From contig NZ_JASTWE010000024.1 in NCBI RefSeq assembly GCF_030282845.1, positions 1-55,130 of the forward strand: 55,130 nt of DNA. Direction: 5' to 3'. The translations under genes and the position numbers were made by a program. The notes beneath the pieces are model-generated. The model made no database searches. It was not told the DNA's origin and saw only the letters and a list, made by a program, of their open reading frames with translations. Of this stretch, positions 25,249 through 33,559 are shown piece after piece; within the stretch, counting starts at the first letter, position 1; each line of letters begins with the position of its first letter. This DNA is from Pseudodesulfovibrio pelocollis (GTDB lineage: Bacteria > Desulfobacterota > Desulfovibrionia > Desulfovibrionales > Desulfovibrionaceae).

Positions 25249-27134
25249 ACTTCCCTCCCGGTGTAGGGGTTTATCCGCTTGCCCGGCCCGCCCGTGGCCG
25301 GGGCCTGGGCCGTGGGCTGCGCGGCCTGGGCGCGCGCCACCAGCGTCTTGAGGCTCGGCCCCCACTGCCAGTGCGTCATGGCCAGATGGCCGATCATGCA
25401 GTCCAGCCAGTGGTTTGCCCGTATCCGCTTCCAGATGTACTTGCCCTTTTCCAGCACCTTTTTCTCGGACGCCAGCTGGTAGAAATACTCGTCCGGCGTC
25501 TTGGCGTGAAACCGGATCGGCTCCTGCCCGCCGCTCTCCTTGGCCTCGTCAGAGAGCCGCCAGAAAAGCAGGTCCTTGAATGCGTCCGTGTCGATGAAAT
25601 AGAGGCGCAGGCCGCGCTTGAGCGCCCGCCCGTTGGGCAGCTTCTGCAACATCTTGAACTTGACGTGTATGCCGGGATCAGCCCGGCTCATGCCCTTGGT
25701 GCCGAACACCACGCCGGGCCGCTGCTTGAGCAGCCACTTGTACGCCTGCATGGTCCGGGTCTCGTTCTCCCACTCGTTCCTGCCGCCGCCCGTGTCGAGC
25801 GCCGCCCGCCACACCCCAAGGTGCTGACCGGTCGTGCCCTCGCGCCGAAACCGCGCCCCGTAGACCAGCTCGCTCAGCTCGGCGAAACTCGACACCCGGC
25901 CCTGGTCGATGATCCAGTCCTCGGCCCGGTCCGCCTCGCTCTCCGGGTCCACCCAGTGGGCGCACACCGAGTAGTAGAAATGGTCTTTCTGCATGTCGAT
26001 GGACACGGTCACGGTCTGCGCCCGGTCCGGCACCACCTGCGGCGGCAGCTCCGGCACCACCAGTTGCCGCAGCCGCTCCTCGCTCGACTCGGTGGCCACC
26101 ACGTCCGCCGTCTTGGCGGCGTAGCCGTTCCACCAGCTTTTCAGCTTGTCCGGCTTGCCCTGGGCCGCCAGCCAGTCGGCCATGACCGACGAGAGCGACA
26201 CCCATCGCGAATACCAGCTCGGCAGGTGCGCGGCCACGGTCACCGGCCTGTCCACCTCCCGGTCGGCCACCCAGCGGCCATGGCGCACGGCCCGGTCCCT
26301 GATCTGGTCCGTCCACAGCCACTGGCACCGGCCGCACTCGTAATAGGCCGCCTTGGTCTGCCGGATCACCGCCGGGTCGCGCACTTCCATGATCCTGTCC
26401 GAGGCCACCCGGATGGAGTCGAACTCCATCCGCTGGTACGTCCCGCAGGCGGGGCAGCGCGCCTCATAGTGGTACACCACGTCCGCCGTCTCCAGCTGCG
26501 CCTGTATCCAGCTCTCGTCAGTGAACCCGATGGGCTTGCCGATCCACAGAATCTTGTAGAGGTGCTCATAGGAGCGGAAACGCTCCCGAAAGTCCGCCGC
26601 CGCCCCCTCGGGGAACATGTCCGGCTCGTCGCCCAGGCCGTCCAGGGCCGAGAGCGAGGCGCGATTGGAGACCGAGCCCATCCACCGCCCGGTGAACGCC
26701 GTGCCGTTGGTCAGGTTGATCTCGGTTTTGACCACCGAGTGCCGGGCCCCGGCCACCAGCCGCCGCAGCTTCGGGCTGTCCATGAAAAAAGGGATCAGCT
26801 TCTTGTCGAACCAGTTTTCGGTCAACCCCTCGTCCGGCAGGGCCACATGGCGCGGCCCTGGCCGCTCGATGCCGCGCCGGGCCAGGAACCCCTGGCCGAA
26901 AAGCGTCTTGCCTATCTGCGGCCCGGCGCACAGAAACATCTCGCGCACCCACGGTTGAAACAGGATGTCCCACAGCGGCGGGAAATACGGCGTCAGGCTC
27001 GGGTCATAAGCCGCGCCCTTGCCCGGCCCCTCGGGCACGATGACCCGCTCGGCCATCCATTCCCCGGTCGGCTGGTCCGTGGCCACCGAGGTCATCACCT
27101 CGCACTCGCCCGGCGTGAACTCAAGCCGGTACAT
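25245..27134 (-). CDS. Terminase large subunit, GpA family, 629 aa
   Basis: The protein matches the lambda gpA-type terminase: FLCAGPQIGKTLFG as the ATPase A-like region, KTEINLTNGTAFTGRWMGSVSNRASLSALDGLGDEPD as the coupling/B region, a CxxC pair (CGTYQR, CGRCQW) and a nuclease-like C-terminal part. It cuts and packages DNA. The ATG at 27134 overlaps the small-subunit gene by 14 bases; the longer in-frame start is mostly Arg-rich and unlikely. With the upstream Nu1-like gene it forms the packaging motor. Confidence 0.92.
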   Translation of the reverse strand: MYRLEFTPGECEVMTSVATDQPTGEWMAERVIVPEGPGKGAAYDPSLTPYFPPLWDILFQPWVREMFLCAGPQIGKTLFGQGFLARRGIERPGPRHVALPDEGLTENWFDKKLIPFFMDSPKLRRLVAGARHSVVKTEINLTNGTAFTGRWMGSVSNRASLSALDGLGDEPDMFPEGAAADFRERFRSYEHLYKILWIGKPIGFTDESWIQAQLETADVVYHYEARCPACGTYQRMEFDSIRVASDRIMEVRDPAVIRQTKAAYYECGRCQWLWTDQIRDRAVRHGRWVADREVDRPVTVAAHLPSWYSRWVSLSSVMADWLAAQGKPDKLKSWWNGYAAKTADVVATESSEERLRQLVVPELPPQVVPDRAQTVTVSIDMQKDHFYYSVCAHWVDPESEADRAEDWIIDQGRVSSFAELSELVYGARFRREGTTGQHLGVWRAALDTGGGRNEWENETRTMQAYKWLLKQRPGVVFGTKGMSRADPGIHVKFKMLQKLPNGRALKRGLRLYFIDTDAFKDLLFWRLSDEAKESGGQEPIRFHAKTPDEYFYQLASEKKVLEKGKYIWKRIRANHWLDCMIGHLAMTHWQWGPSLKTLVARAQAAQPTAQAPATGGPGKRINPYTGREV

Positions 27135-27792
27135 CGTCCGCCTCCTCGCTCTCCTGCGCCTCTTCTGCCAGCGGTGCCGCGCCCAGGTCCACCACCTGCA
27201 CCCGATCCCGCGCAAACGATTCGAGCCACTGCCGCTTTTTCGCCAGATACACCTCGCTCAGCTCCGGCACCAGCCGCTCAAGCCAGGCCGCCAGCTCGCG
27301 CACCTTGTCCGGGTCGCCGCCCACCACCTCGATGAGCTGCGCGGCCCGCTCCAGCCGCTTGCCCAGCATCACGTCCACCACAGCCTCGGCCTGCTTGACC
27401 GCAAACCCGTCCAGCTGGAGGCTGAAAAACGCCATCCGCGCGGCCAGATCCTGGTGGTACTGGTCCACGTCGATGACACCGCCCTCCTCGCGGATGCGCT
27501 TGATCCGCTCCCGCAGGTACTGCTCCTGCCGGAGCTTGAACTCGATCTCCGCCTTGCGCTCGGCCCGCTCGCGCTCCTCACTCGTGACACTCTTGCCGCT
27601 CTCGGCCCGCTTGAGGTTTGCCAGCGCATAGGTCATCACCGCCTTTTCCTCGAACACTCCCGCCTTGGTCCGGCTGAACAGCCCCTGGCTGTGGTGCCTG
27701 TTCACCGTGGACCGGGTCGCAATGAACCCCTCGTCCTCCAGCCACGCCCGCACCGCCGTCACCGAGTCGAACGTCTTCTGCCCTTTAGCCAC
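27121..27792 (-). CDS. Terminase small subunit, Nu1-like, 223 aa
   Basis: The N-terminus (FDSVTAVRAWLEDEGFIATRSTVNRHHSQGLF) is a winged-helix-like DNA-binding domain of the Nu1 style. A long charged helix follows (about 65-115), then a region that should bind the large subunit and an acidic tail. The start is GTG at 27792, overlapping the primase stop by 8 bases, with GGGGGC upstream. It should recognise the packaging site. Gene order and overlap with the large subunit support the call. Confidence 0.85.
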   Translation of the reverse strand: MAKGQKTFDSVTAVRAWLEDEGFIATRSTVNRHHSQGLFSRTKAGVFEEKAVMTYALANLKRAESGKSVTSEERERAERKAEIEFKLRQEQYLRERIKRIREEGGVIDVDQYHQDLAARMAFFSLQLDGFAVKQAEAVVDVMLGKRLERAAQLIEVVGGDPDKVRELAAWLERLVPELSEVYLAKKRQWLESFARDRVQVVDLGAAPLAEEAQESEEADDVPA

Positions 27793-29224
27793 GCCACGCC
27801 CCCATCGTTTTCATCGGTTTCATGAAATTCCGGCCCGTCACCACGTCGGACCCCACCGCCGCCAGCCACTCCCGCACCACCGGGCGCTGGCAGAGCATGG
27901 CCACCTCGCCCGCCACCGCGTCCGGGCCGCGACACCCCAGCACCGTGCCGCTCTCGCCCACCCGGATCTCCATCCGGTTGACGGACAGGAGCAGCCGCAG
28001 CCGCTCCACCGGCTCGGGCAGCACGATCCCCTGGGGCGCGGGCTTGGGCGCGCTCTCGATGCGCCCCCTCGGGGCCGGTGCCGTCACCCGCAGGACCGGC
28101 GAAAGCTGCGACTCGATCCATGTCTTGAGCCCCGCAAGGCCGATCCGCTGCACCAGCTCGCCCGCGTCCTTGCCCACCGGCACCGGCGTGCGCCGACACT
28201 GCGGAAACCGCGCGCCCCACCAGTGGCGAAACTTGTTGCCATACGGCTCGCCCCGTCCCTGCGGCTCGAAATCCAGCGCGTCCAGGATGTCCACGGCGTT
28301 GCCCAGCCATTGCGCCGCCTGCCGGTCGGGGTAGGCGGTCAGCGTGCCCATGGAGCACATGCCCACACCGGGCACGCCCGCCGCGATCACGGCCAGCCCG
28401 TCCAGGGCCGCCTCCTGCACCACATACGCCCGCTCGCCCGGCGTGATCATGCACGCCCGCTGGTTGCTCCCGGCCACCAGCACATACTTTTTGCCGCCCG
28501 GCTCCACATCCTGGTTGGGCCGCCGTATCCGCACGGCCACCAGCTCATTGTCCCGATAGTTGGGGATCACCAGCCCGCGCGGTATCCAGATGGATTTCGG
28601 CCGCCCGTTGGCGTTATCGACCCTGGGCAGCCCCCATCCCTCGCGGTTGCGATACGCGCACGGCGGTCGCCCGCCCCGTTGCGACTCCCCGGCGAACCAG
28701 CCCAGGTTGAACGCCTGGGCCACCCACAGCGGCACCCCGCGCGCCTCCAGCCACTCGATCAGGTGCGGATTGCGCACCAGTGCCGCCGCGCTCGCGTCCG
28801 CCAGCTTTTGCGCGTGCTCGCGCCACTGCGCTGGCGGCAGCTCCACGTCCTCCAGCTCGCTCAGTTCGCGCCCCATGCTCGGCCCGCGTGGCCGCGCCGG
28901 TCTCGGACTCTCGACCGCCCGCGCCTGCGCCCCCCCCTCAACACCGATAAACTCGAAAATTTTTGTCCAATCCCACCCCTCGACCTCCACCAGCCACTGC
29001 ACATAGTCACCAGCCAGCCCGCACTGGCGGCACCAGTACCCGCCCACGGCCCCGGCGCGCACCGCCAGCTCGCCCGACGGCGACTGATCCGGGAACACCC
29101 GGAACCGGTCCTTACCCCCGCAGACCGGGCACGGCCCCTGGTACTCGCTGCGGCTGCCCACTGGCAGGGCAAATCCCTGGCCGCTGCACCGGGCACGGAC
29201 CAGATCAATGAGCGCCACAGGCAT
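27785..29224 (-). CDS. Phage primase, CHC2 zinc finger and TOPRIM, 479 aa
   Basis: The N-terminal zinc finger has C32/C35 and C65/C68 (CPVCGGKDRFRV, then YWCRQCG), the CHC2 type. A TOPRIM-like domain follows at about 230-340: VVQEAALDGLAVIAAG with the catalytic Glu, DALDFEPQG as the acidic pair and VGKDAGELVQR. It should make RNA primers for phage replication. The ATG at 29224 has GGAGGG upstream. It lies after a 277-base A/T-rich gap behind the SF3 helicase gene and overlaps the terminase small subunit. Confidence 0.85.
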   Translation of the reverse strand: MPVALIDLVRARCSGQGFALPVGSRSEYQGPCPVCGGKDRFRVFPDQSPSGELAVRAGAVGGYWCRQCGLAGDYVQWLVEVEGWDWTKIFEFIGVEGGAQARAVESPRPARPRGPSMGRELSELEDVELPPAQWREHAQKLADASAAALVRNPHLIEWLEARGVPLWVAQAFNLGWFAGESQRGGRPPCAYRNREGWGLPRVDNANGRPKSIWIPRGLVIPNYRDNELVAVRIRRPNQDVEPGGKKYVLVAGSNQRACMITPGERAYVVQEAALDGLAVIAAGVPGVGMCSMGTLTAYPDRQAAQWLGNAVDILDALDFEPQGRGEPYGNKFRHWWGARFPQCRRTPVPVGKDAGELVQRIGLAGLKTWIESQLSPVLRVTAPAPRGRIESAPKPAPQGIVLPEPVERLRLLLSVNRMEIRVGESGTVLGCRGPDAVAGEVAMLCQRPVVREWLAAVGSDVVTGRNFMKPMKTMGAWRG

Positions 29225-29501
29225 CAGGCCACCCTCCGGACTGCTATCGTCCCGATGGTCCCTACCACCACCCATCGATCATCCAGCCAGCAACCACACG
29301 CCAAACAACAGTTTTCTGCGGGGATGGAATGATAGGGAGTCAAATCCTTTTTCATCTTATTGCTCTCTTTTGATTTAAGATGTTTTTGTATAGGGGATTA
29401 TAGTCCCTAAGGTTCCATACACTTATCCATCGCCCTTGATTTCAAGGGGTTGAGTCGCGGACCATAGGCCGGACGATAAGCGGACGATACGGACCTTGGC
29501 G
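29225..29501. other. A/T-rich gap between helicase and primase genes; possible phage origin
   Basis: No credible ORF is present. The segment holds a perfect palindrome CCCTTGA-TT-TCAAGGG (29433-29448), an inverted repeat around 29393-29410 (GGGA...TCCC) and an 11-base tandem repeat CGGACGATAAG / CGGACGATACG (29470-29491), in sequence richer in A/T than its neighbours. Its place between two replication genes makes it a candidate phage origin or regulatory site. Confidence 0.4.
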
Positions 29502-31331
29502 CTAATCTTCCGGGTTGAACCCACCCTGGTGTTGAAATTTGAGGTCGAGGCCTATGTAAACCGTGTTCCCGGATTTGATCCGCTCGAACCCCTTATCATT
29601 CATCCAGTTGCCAAACTTCTTTTGAGCGGGCGGGAACTTCCCAACGCGCAAGTGATACCATTCCTCAAACACCTTATAGACCTTGGACGCACCCACCCGA
29701 AGCCCGTCGCCCACCTCGCAGCATTCGAACAGGAAATCGCCCAGGGTGTCCTCGCCCTCGCGGTACTTGTCCGTGGCCTCGGTCACGATGGCGGGCGGGC
29801 ACAGCCCATACTGCCGCCACGCCAGATGCCCCTCCACCAGCCATGCCAGGATGCCGGGCAGACACTCGGCCAGCTTGGCGTCCATGTTCGGGTCGATGGG
29901 CCGCTCCCAGGGCTGGGTCGGCTCCCCATGCACGAACGAGATCCGGTGCGGGATGGCCAGGACGCGCTTCCAGAACGCATAGTCCGAGGCCGGGGCACTG
30001 GGCAGGTTGTTGGTCAGCAGGAACATCAAATGCGTCGGGTCAAACGTGGTCTGGTATTTGTCGTTGGGGTGCCGCCCGGTCAGCGGATCACCGCCGGTCA
30101 GCCACTTGACCCGCTCGATGGAGAACTTGCGCCCCTCTGCCGTCTCCGAAGCCCAGGCCAGCCGCAGCCCCTTGAGCGACATGATGCTGGGCGTGGGCGA
30201 GTCAGCCGACCGGCTCACCCCCTGGTCGAGCAGCAGCTCGGCGGGCAGCCCACCGGCCAGCGGGCCGAGCACCTTTTTCAGGGTGTTGAGCAGGGTCGAT
30301 TTGCCGTTGCGGCCGCGCCCGGTCAGGATCGGCAGGATGTGGTTGGGCGTGGCCCCGAGCAGGGCGTACCCGCACAGCCGCTGGATGAAGTTGATCAACT
30401 CGGTCTCCACCTCGCCCGTCTCCGGGTTGGTATAGATGGCAGACAAACACTCGATCCAGGGAGTGCAGTCGGCGTCCCGCCCCCTCCACTCCACAGGCGC
30501 TGCGCGCACCATCCAGTCGTCCGGACGGCCCGGGCGGTGCTGGCCCGTGGTCAGGTCGATCACCCCGTTGGCCACGGGCAGCAACTCGGGCTGGTTGTCC
30601 AACCAGCTCGACTCGCAGTTGAGCGGGAAGCCGCGCACGCTACGCGCCTTGGTGATCACCGAGGCCTCGCGGTTCGGCGTCCGCAGGGTGCGGATGCGGT
30701 CGTTGACCGCCTTGGTCCGGCCGGACAGGGTCCGCTTGAGGCTCTCAATGTCCTGTTGCAGCAGGTTCTTGTCCCCGTCCGAGGCGCACTTTTCCAGCTG
30801 CGCCTCCAGGGCGGCGATCCGCTCGCGGAATACCCCCACCGTGTTGACCTGGTGCGCGTGCCAGTAGGCCCGGCACACGTCCTCGACCCGGGCGTGGGCG
30901 TGCACCGCCGCCTCGTCCATGGACCAGTGATGGCCCTTGAACCGGAGCGTTTCCGGCGTTTTCCGGTCCCCGCCCGTGGTGATGTTGATGGCCAGCCGTC
31001 CCGTGTTCATGGCCGCGTAGAGTTCCGCGTCCCCGGTCACGTTCCGGTTCATGCACTGCTGTATCCAGACCGTGTCCAGGTCGACCCAGGGCGGCGGCGC
31101 GTCCTCCGGTGCCTGGATGTCCGGCTCGCCCGCGTCCGAGGCGACCGGCCCCGGCGACAGCTGCCGCTCCAGCTCGGCCCGCAACCGCGTCAACGTGCCC
31201 AGGCTCTCCTCGGTGTACTCACCGCCCTCCGGGCCGTGGACATCCCACCGCCCGTCCTCGTCCTGCCGCAGCGCATACCCCTCGGGCAGATCAAGCTCCG
31301 GCACAAACCCCTCGCGCGTCCGTTCAGCCAC
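29502..31331 (-). CDS. Phage SF3 helicase / primase-helicase C-terminal type, 609 aa
   Basis: The protein carries the D5_N-like region (about 215-320, with LPVANGVIDLTTGQ) and an SF3 ATPase: Walker A GRGRNGKST near residue 340, the B region AWASETAEGRKF, GGDPLTGRHP, motif C LMFLLTNNLP and the arginine finger FWKRV. The N-terminal 200 residues lack a recognised primase; priming probably comes from the separate primase. The start is GTG at 31331, three bases after the small repeat-rich ORF. It should unwind DNA at the phage origin. Confidence 0.88.
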   Translation of the reverse strand: MAERTREGFVPELDLPEGYALRQDEDGRWDVHGPEGGEYTEESLGTLTRLRAELERQLSPGPVASDAGEPDIQAPEDAPPPWVDLDTVWIQQCMNRNVTGDAELYAAMNTGRLAINITTGGDRKTPETLRFKGHHWSMDEAAVHAHARVEDVCRAYWHAHQVNTVGVFRERIAALEAQLEKCASDGDKNLLQQDIESLKRTLSGRTKAVNDRIRTLRTPNREASVITKARSVRGFPLNCESSWLDNQPELLPVANGVIDLTTGQHRPGRPDDWMVRAAPVEWRGRDADCTPWIECLSAIYTNPETGEVETELINFIQRLCGYALLGATPNHILPILTGRGRNGKSTLLNTLKKVLGPLAGGLPAELLLDQGVSRSADSPTPSIMSLKGLRLAWASETAEGRKFSIERVKWLTGGDPLTGRHPNDKYQTTFDPTHLMFLLTNNLPSAPASDYAFWKRVLAIPHRISFVHGEPTQPWERPIDPNMDAKLAECLPGILAWLVEGHLAWRQYGLCPPAIVTEATDKYREGEDTLGDFLFECCEVGDGLRVGASKVYKVFEEWYHLRVGKFPPAQKKFGNWMNDKGFERIKSGNTVYIGLDLKFQHQGGFNPED

Positions 31332-31334
31332 GAT

Positions 31335-31550
31335 TCACCCCCGCGCCAGCGAACTGGCCGTGCTCATCACCACCCGTATCGCCGAGCGGGCCGTTGTCAT
31401 CACCACCCGTATCGCCGAGCGGGCCGTGCTCATCACCACCCGCATCACCGAGCGGGCCGTGCTCATCACCACCCGAATCGCCGCCCGCACCCGCCGCGCC
31501 GCCGCCATCATCACCAGCACAACCAGCCGCCAAGCCACCAGATTTCCCAT
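31335..31550 (-). CDS. Small repeat-built basic protein, 71 aa (tentative)
   Basis: A hydrophobic start (MGNLVAWRLVVLVMM) is followed by four 11-residue repeats of the type RVVMSTARSAI, made by the 33-base tandem repeat. The repeats would form a basic amphipathic helix. Support: an ATG with a GGTGGG site, a stop three bases before the helicase start, and mostly G/C third positions. Against: two other frames are also open through the repeat, because its period is a multiple of three. Function unknown. Confidence 0.35.
   Translation of the reverse strand: MGNLVAWRLVVLVMMAAARRVRAAIRVVMSTARSVMRVVMSTARSAIRVVMTTARSAIRVVMSTASSLARG
31351..31482. repeat. 33-base tandem repeat, four copies
   Basis: Four head-to-tail units of 33 bases start at 31351, 31384, 31417 and 31450, each with the core GTGCTCATCACCACCCG or a near variant (unit 2 reads TTGTC). 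They lie just upstream of the helicase start. They are not CRISPR-like, because there are no unique spacers. They could be binding sites, an origin-type array, or simply the coding repeat of the small ORF over them. Confidence 0.85.
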
Positions 31551-31818
31551 TTTCCCACCCAACAAAATCACCACGCACACCCAAACCACACGCAGCTAGC
31601 CGCCCCCTTTTCAGGGGTGCCCGGAAGGACCCGCGATAGGGGCGACCGGCATTGGATGATTGGCCTGTTCTCTGCGGGTGGGGGGAGAGGGGGCGGCGGG
31701 AAGGCGACCCCGCGTCGAACAGAAGACAAGCGGAAGCGACCGTCCCGGTCGCGACGACGGAAGATGCCAGCCAGCTACGCGGGGCGCACTTACGAGGCGC
31801 GAAGGTATAAATAGGGTA
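31551..31818. other. Prophage-host junction region without clear genes
   Basis: The 539 bases from the helicase start to the tRNA (31332-31870) hold the tandem repeat with its small ORF, this stretch and the tRNA terminator. Here I see no supported gene, only a G-rich tract near 31676-31700. The prophage end must lie between here and the tRNA 3' end, but the matching left junction is outside the window, so the core site cannot be fixed. Confidence 0.4.
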
Positions 31819-31860
31819 GAAAAAAAGAAAAGGACCGACGCACAGAATATGCGTAAGTCC
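31819..31860 (-). terminator. Rho-independent terminator of tRNA-Arg
   Basis: On the minus strand, a stem GGAC/ACGCA pairs with TGCGT/GTCC (interrupted by two unpaired bases on each side) around a 7-base loop, and is followed by a T-rich run. It lies 10 bases past the tRNA 3' end. Confidence 0.65.
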
Positions 31861-31870
31861 CTGTCTTTCT

Positions 31871-31947
31871 TGGTGGGCTATGCAGGATTCGAACCTGCGA
31901 CCTCTTGCTCCGGAGGCAAGCACTCTATCCATCTGAGCTAATAGCCC
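31871..31947 (-). tRNA. tRNA-Arg (anticodon CCG)
   Basis: The minus strand folds into a full cloverleaf: acceptor GGGCTAT/ATAGCCC, D stem GCTC/GAGT, anticodon stem CTTGC/GCAAG with loop CTCCGGA (anticodon CCG, reading CGG), and T stem GCAGG/CCTGC with loop TTCGAAT. The 3' ACCA is encoded. The 3' end faces the prophage, which fits its use as the integration site with the gene left intact. Confidence 0.96.
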
Positions 31948-31959
31948 ACGGGAACGAAG

Positions 31960-31988
31960 TAGCTATACCCCGCGCCGCCCTTTGTCAA
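31960..31988 (-). promoter_or_regulatory. Promoter of tRNA-Arg
   Basis: On the minus strand, TTGACA (31983-31988) is followed after 17 bases by TAGCTA (31960-31965); TATAGC at 15 bases is an alternative -10. The tRNA begins 12 bases downstream of the -10. Confidence 0.6.
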
Positions 31989-32055
31989 GAACACTTCGCG
32001 CCACCGCGCCGTGCGAGACGCTTGAACGGGCCAGGGCAGCCAATGGCCTTACCCC

Positions 32056-32085
32056 TTGCACAAATGTCTAAAAAAAGTCTATAGG
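32056..32085 (+). promoter_or_regulatory. Putative ubiX promoter
   Basis: TTGCAC (32056-32061), an 18-base A-rich spacer and TATAGG (32080-32085) resemble a sigma-70 promoter about 125 bases before ubiX. No other gene starts between them. Confidence 0.45.
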
Positions 32086-32126
32086 GGATGAAATCATGAC
32101 GGGATTGCGTCCGCCCGCCCTTTGGA

Positions 32127-32156
32127 GCACCCATTTGGCGCACCCATTTGGCGCAC
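32127..32156. repeat. 13-base tandem repeat upstream of ubiX
   Basis: GCACCCATTTGGC occurs twice head to tail (32127-32139, 32140-32152) and is followed by the start of a third copy (GCAC). It lies in the likely ubiX leader. Confidence 0.8.
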
Positions 32157-32211
32157 AATGGACCGGGCAACGCCCCAGCGGAAACAAGGCTGAGAAACAG
32201 CCGACAATACG

Positions 32212-32778
32212 ATGAACAAAAAACGAATTATCCTCGCGGTGACCGGTGCCAGCGGCACCCCCTACGCCGCCACCCTGGCCGCGGAACTCGGCCGCCAGGA
32301 CGACATCGAGCTGCACCTCGTCATCTCGGCCGCCGCCCGCCGGGTCATGGCCCTTGAGACGGACGACGCGCCCGACGCCCTCGAAGCCCTGGCCCACGCC
32401 GTGCACGACCCAGGCGACATCGGCGCTCCCCCGGCCAGCGGCTCGTGGCGGCACCAGGGCATGATCATCTGCCCCTGCTCCATGGCCACCCTGGCCGCCG
32501 TGGCCACCGGCGTGGGCGACTCCCTCATCCACCGGGCGGCGGACGTCACCCTCAAGGAGCGCGGCAGGCTCGTCCTCGTCACCCGCGAGACCCCCTTGAG
32601 CGCCATCCACCTGACCAACATGCTCGCCGCCGACCGGGCCGGGGCCGTGATCATGCCAGCCAGCCCGGGCTTCTACCACCAACCGGAAACCATCGGGGAC
32701 CTGACCGCCCACCTGGCGGGCCGGGTGCTCGATCAATTGGACATCCCCCACACGCTCCATGCCCGATGGGGCGAATAG
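32212..32778 (+). CDS. ubiX: Flavin prenyltransferase UbiX
   Basis: UbiX joins a dimethylallyl group to FMN to make prenylated FMN, the cofactor of UbiD-type decarboxylases. The sequence shows the flavodoxin-like start RIILAVTGASGTPYAATLAAEL, the CPCSMATLAAVATG segment, the LVTRETPLSAIHLTNM motif with its conserved Arg/Glu, and the ending PETIGDLTAHLAGRVLDQLDI. The length of 188 aa is normal. No ubiD lies next to it here. It is the first host gene past the tRNA and is followed 54 bases later by an MBL-fold hydrolase gene in the same direction. Confidence 0.93.
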   Translation: MNKKRIILAVTGASGTPYAATLAAELGRQDDIELHLVISAAARRVMALETDDAPDALEALAHAVHDPGDIGAPPASGSWRHQGMIICPCSMATLAAVATGVGDSLIHRAADVTLKERGRLVLVTRETPLSAIHLTNMLAADRAGAVIMPASPGFYHQPETIGDLTAHLAGRVLDQLDIPHTLHARWGE

Positions 32779-32832
32779 GCGGGGACAACGAGGCGGACTC
32801 CGAGACATCGGAAAGCCATCAGGAGGGAGAAC

Positions 32833-33510
32833 ATGGAGATCACCTGGTTCGGCCATGCGAATTTCAGGATCAGGACAGGCGACACAGTGGTCCTGATCGA
32901 CCCGTTCTTCGTGGGCAATCCGGCCTCGCCCACCACCTACAAGGACATTGAGCGGTGCGACCTCATCCTGGTCACCCACGACCACAACGACCATGTGGGG
33001 CAGACCCTGGAACTAGCCGCGCGCCACGACGCCGAGGTGGTGGCCATCTTCGACGTCATCCAGAGCCTCATCACCCAGGGCCTGCCCGAGCATCTCGGGG
33101 TGGGCATGAACATTGGCGGCACGGTCTCGCGGCTGGGGCTGTCCATCAAGATGGTCCAGGCCATGCACTCGTCCGTACACGGGGCAGCCGCAGGCTTCAT
33201 CATCACCCTGCCCGACTCCACCTGCATCTACAACTCGGGCGACACCGGCCTGTTCGGCGACATGGAATTGTTCGGCAAGCTCCACGACATAGACATCGCC
33301 ATGCTGCCCGTGGGCGGCCGCTTCACCATGGACGCGACCCAGGCGGCCTATGCCTGCTCCCTGCTCGGCTGCCGCCGGGTCATCCCCCAGCACTGGGGCA
33401 CCTGGCCCATCCTGGCCCAGAACACCACGGCCCTGGCCGAACAGCTCATGCTCCTCTCGCCCGACACCCATCTGGTGGAGCTTGAGATAGGCACGCCCAC
33501 CGAGGTCTGA
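32833..33510 (+). CDS. UPF0173-type metal-dependent hydrolase, MBL fold, 225 aa
   Basis: The protein has the metallo-beta-lactamase-fold motif THDHNDH (HxHxDH, residues 49-55), a His at the centre (MHSSVHG), GDTGLFGD with the metal-bridging Asp, and a late His in VIPQHWGTWP. This pattern and the length match the UPF0173/YtkL-like family, whose substrate is not well defined. AGGAGGG precedes the ATG. It probably shares a transcript with ubiX and ends before a strong palindromic element. Confidence 0.88.
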   Translation: MEITWFGHANFRIRTGDTVVLIDPFFVGNPASPTTYKDIERCDLILVTHDHNDHVGQTLELAARHDAEVVAIFDVIQSLITQGLPEHLGVGMNIGGTVSRLGLSIKMVQAMHSSVHGAAAGFIITLPDSTCIYNSGDTGLFGDMELFGKLHDIDIAMLPVGGRFTMDATQAAYACSLLGCRRVIPQHWGTWPILAQNTTALAEQLMLLSPDTHLVELEIGTPTEV

Positions 33511-33559
33511 GGCAGCATCAGCCCAATCGAAAAGGCTATTAATACAGCCCAACAGATGG

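Noticed and set aside
31351-31482. CRISPR array
   Set aside because: The 33-base units are directly abutting with no spacers, and no cas genes are present.
1-31870. Mu-like transposable phage
   Set aside because: No Mu transposase, Mu-type head genes or end repeats are seen; the tRNA-adjacent end and lambda-like late genes favour a site-specific integrase, though this lies outside the window.
31324-31932. A 202-codon ORF on the minus strand covering the tRNA and the tandem repeat
   Set aside because: Its start runs through the tRNA gene; the N-terminus is a well-known spurious translation of a tRNA, and its third-position bias is worse than that of the shorter 71-codon frame.
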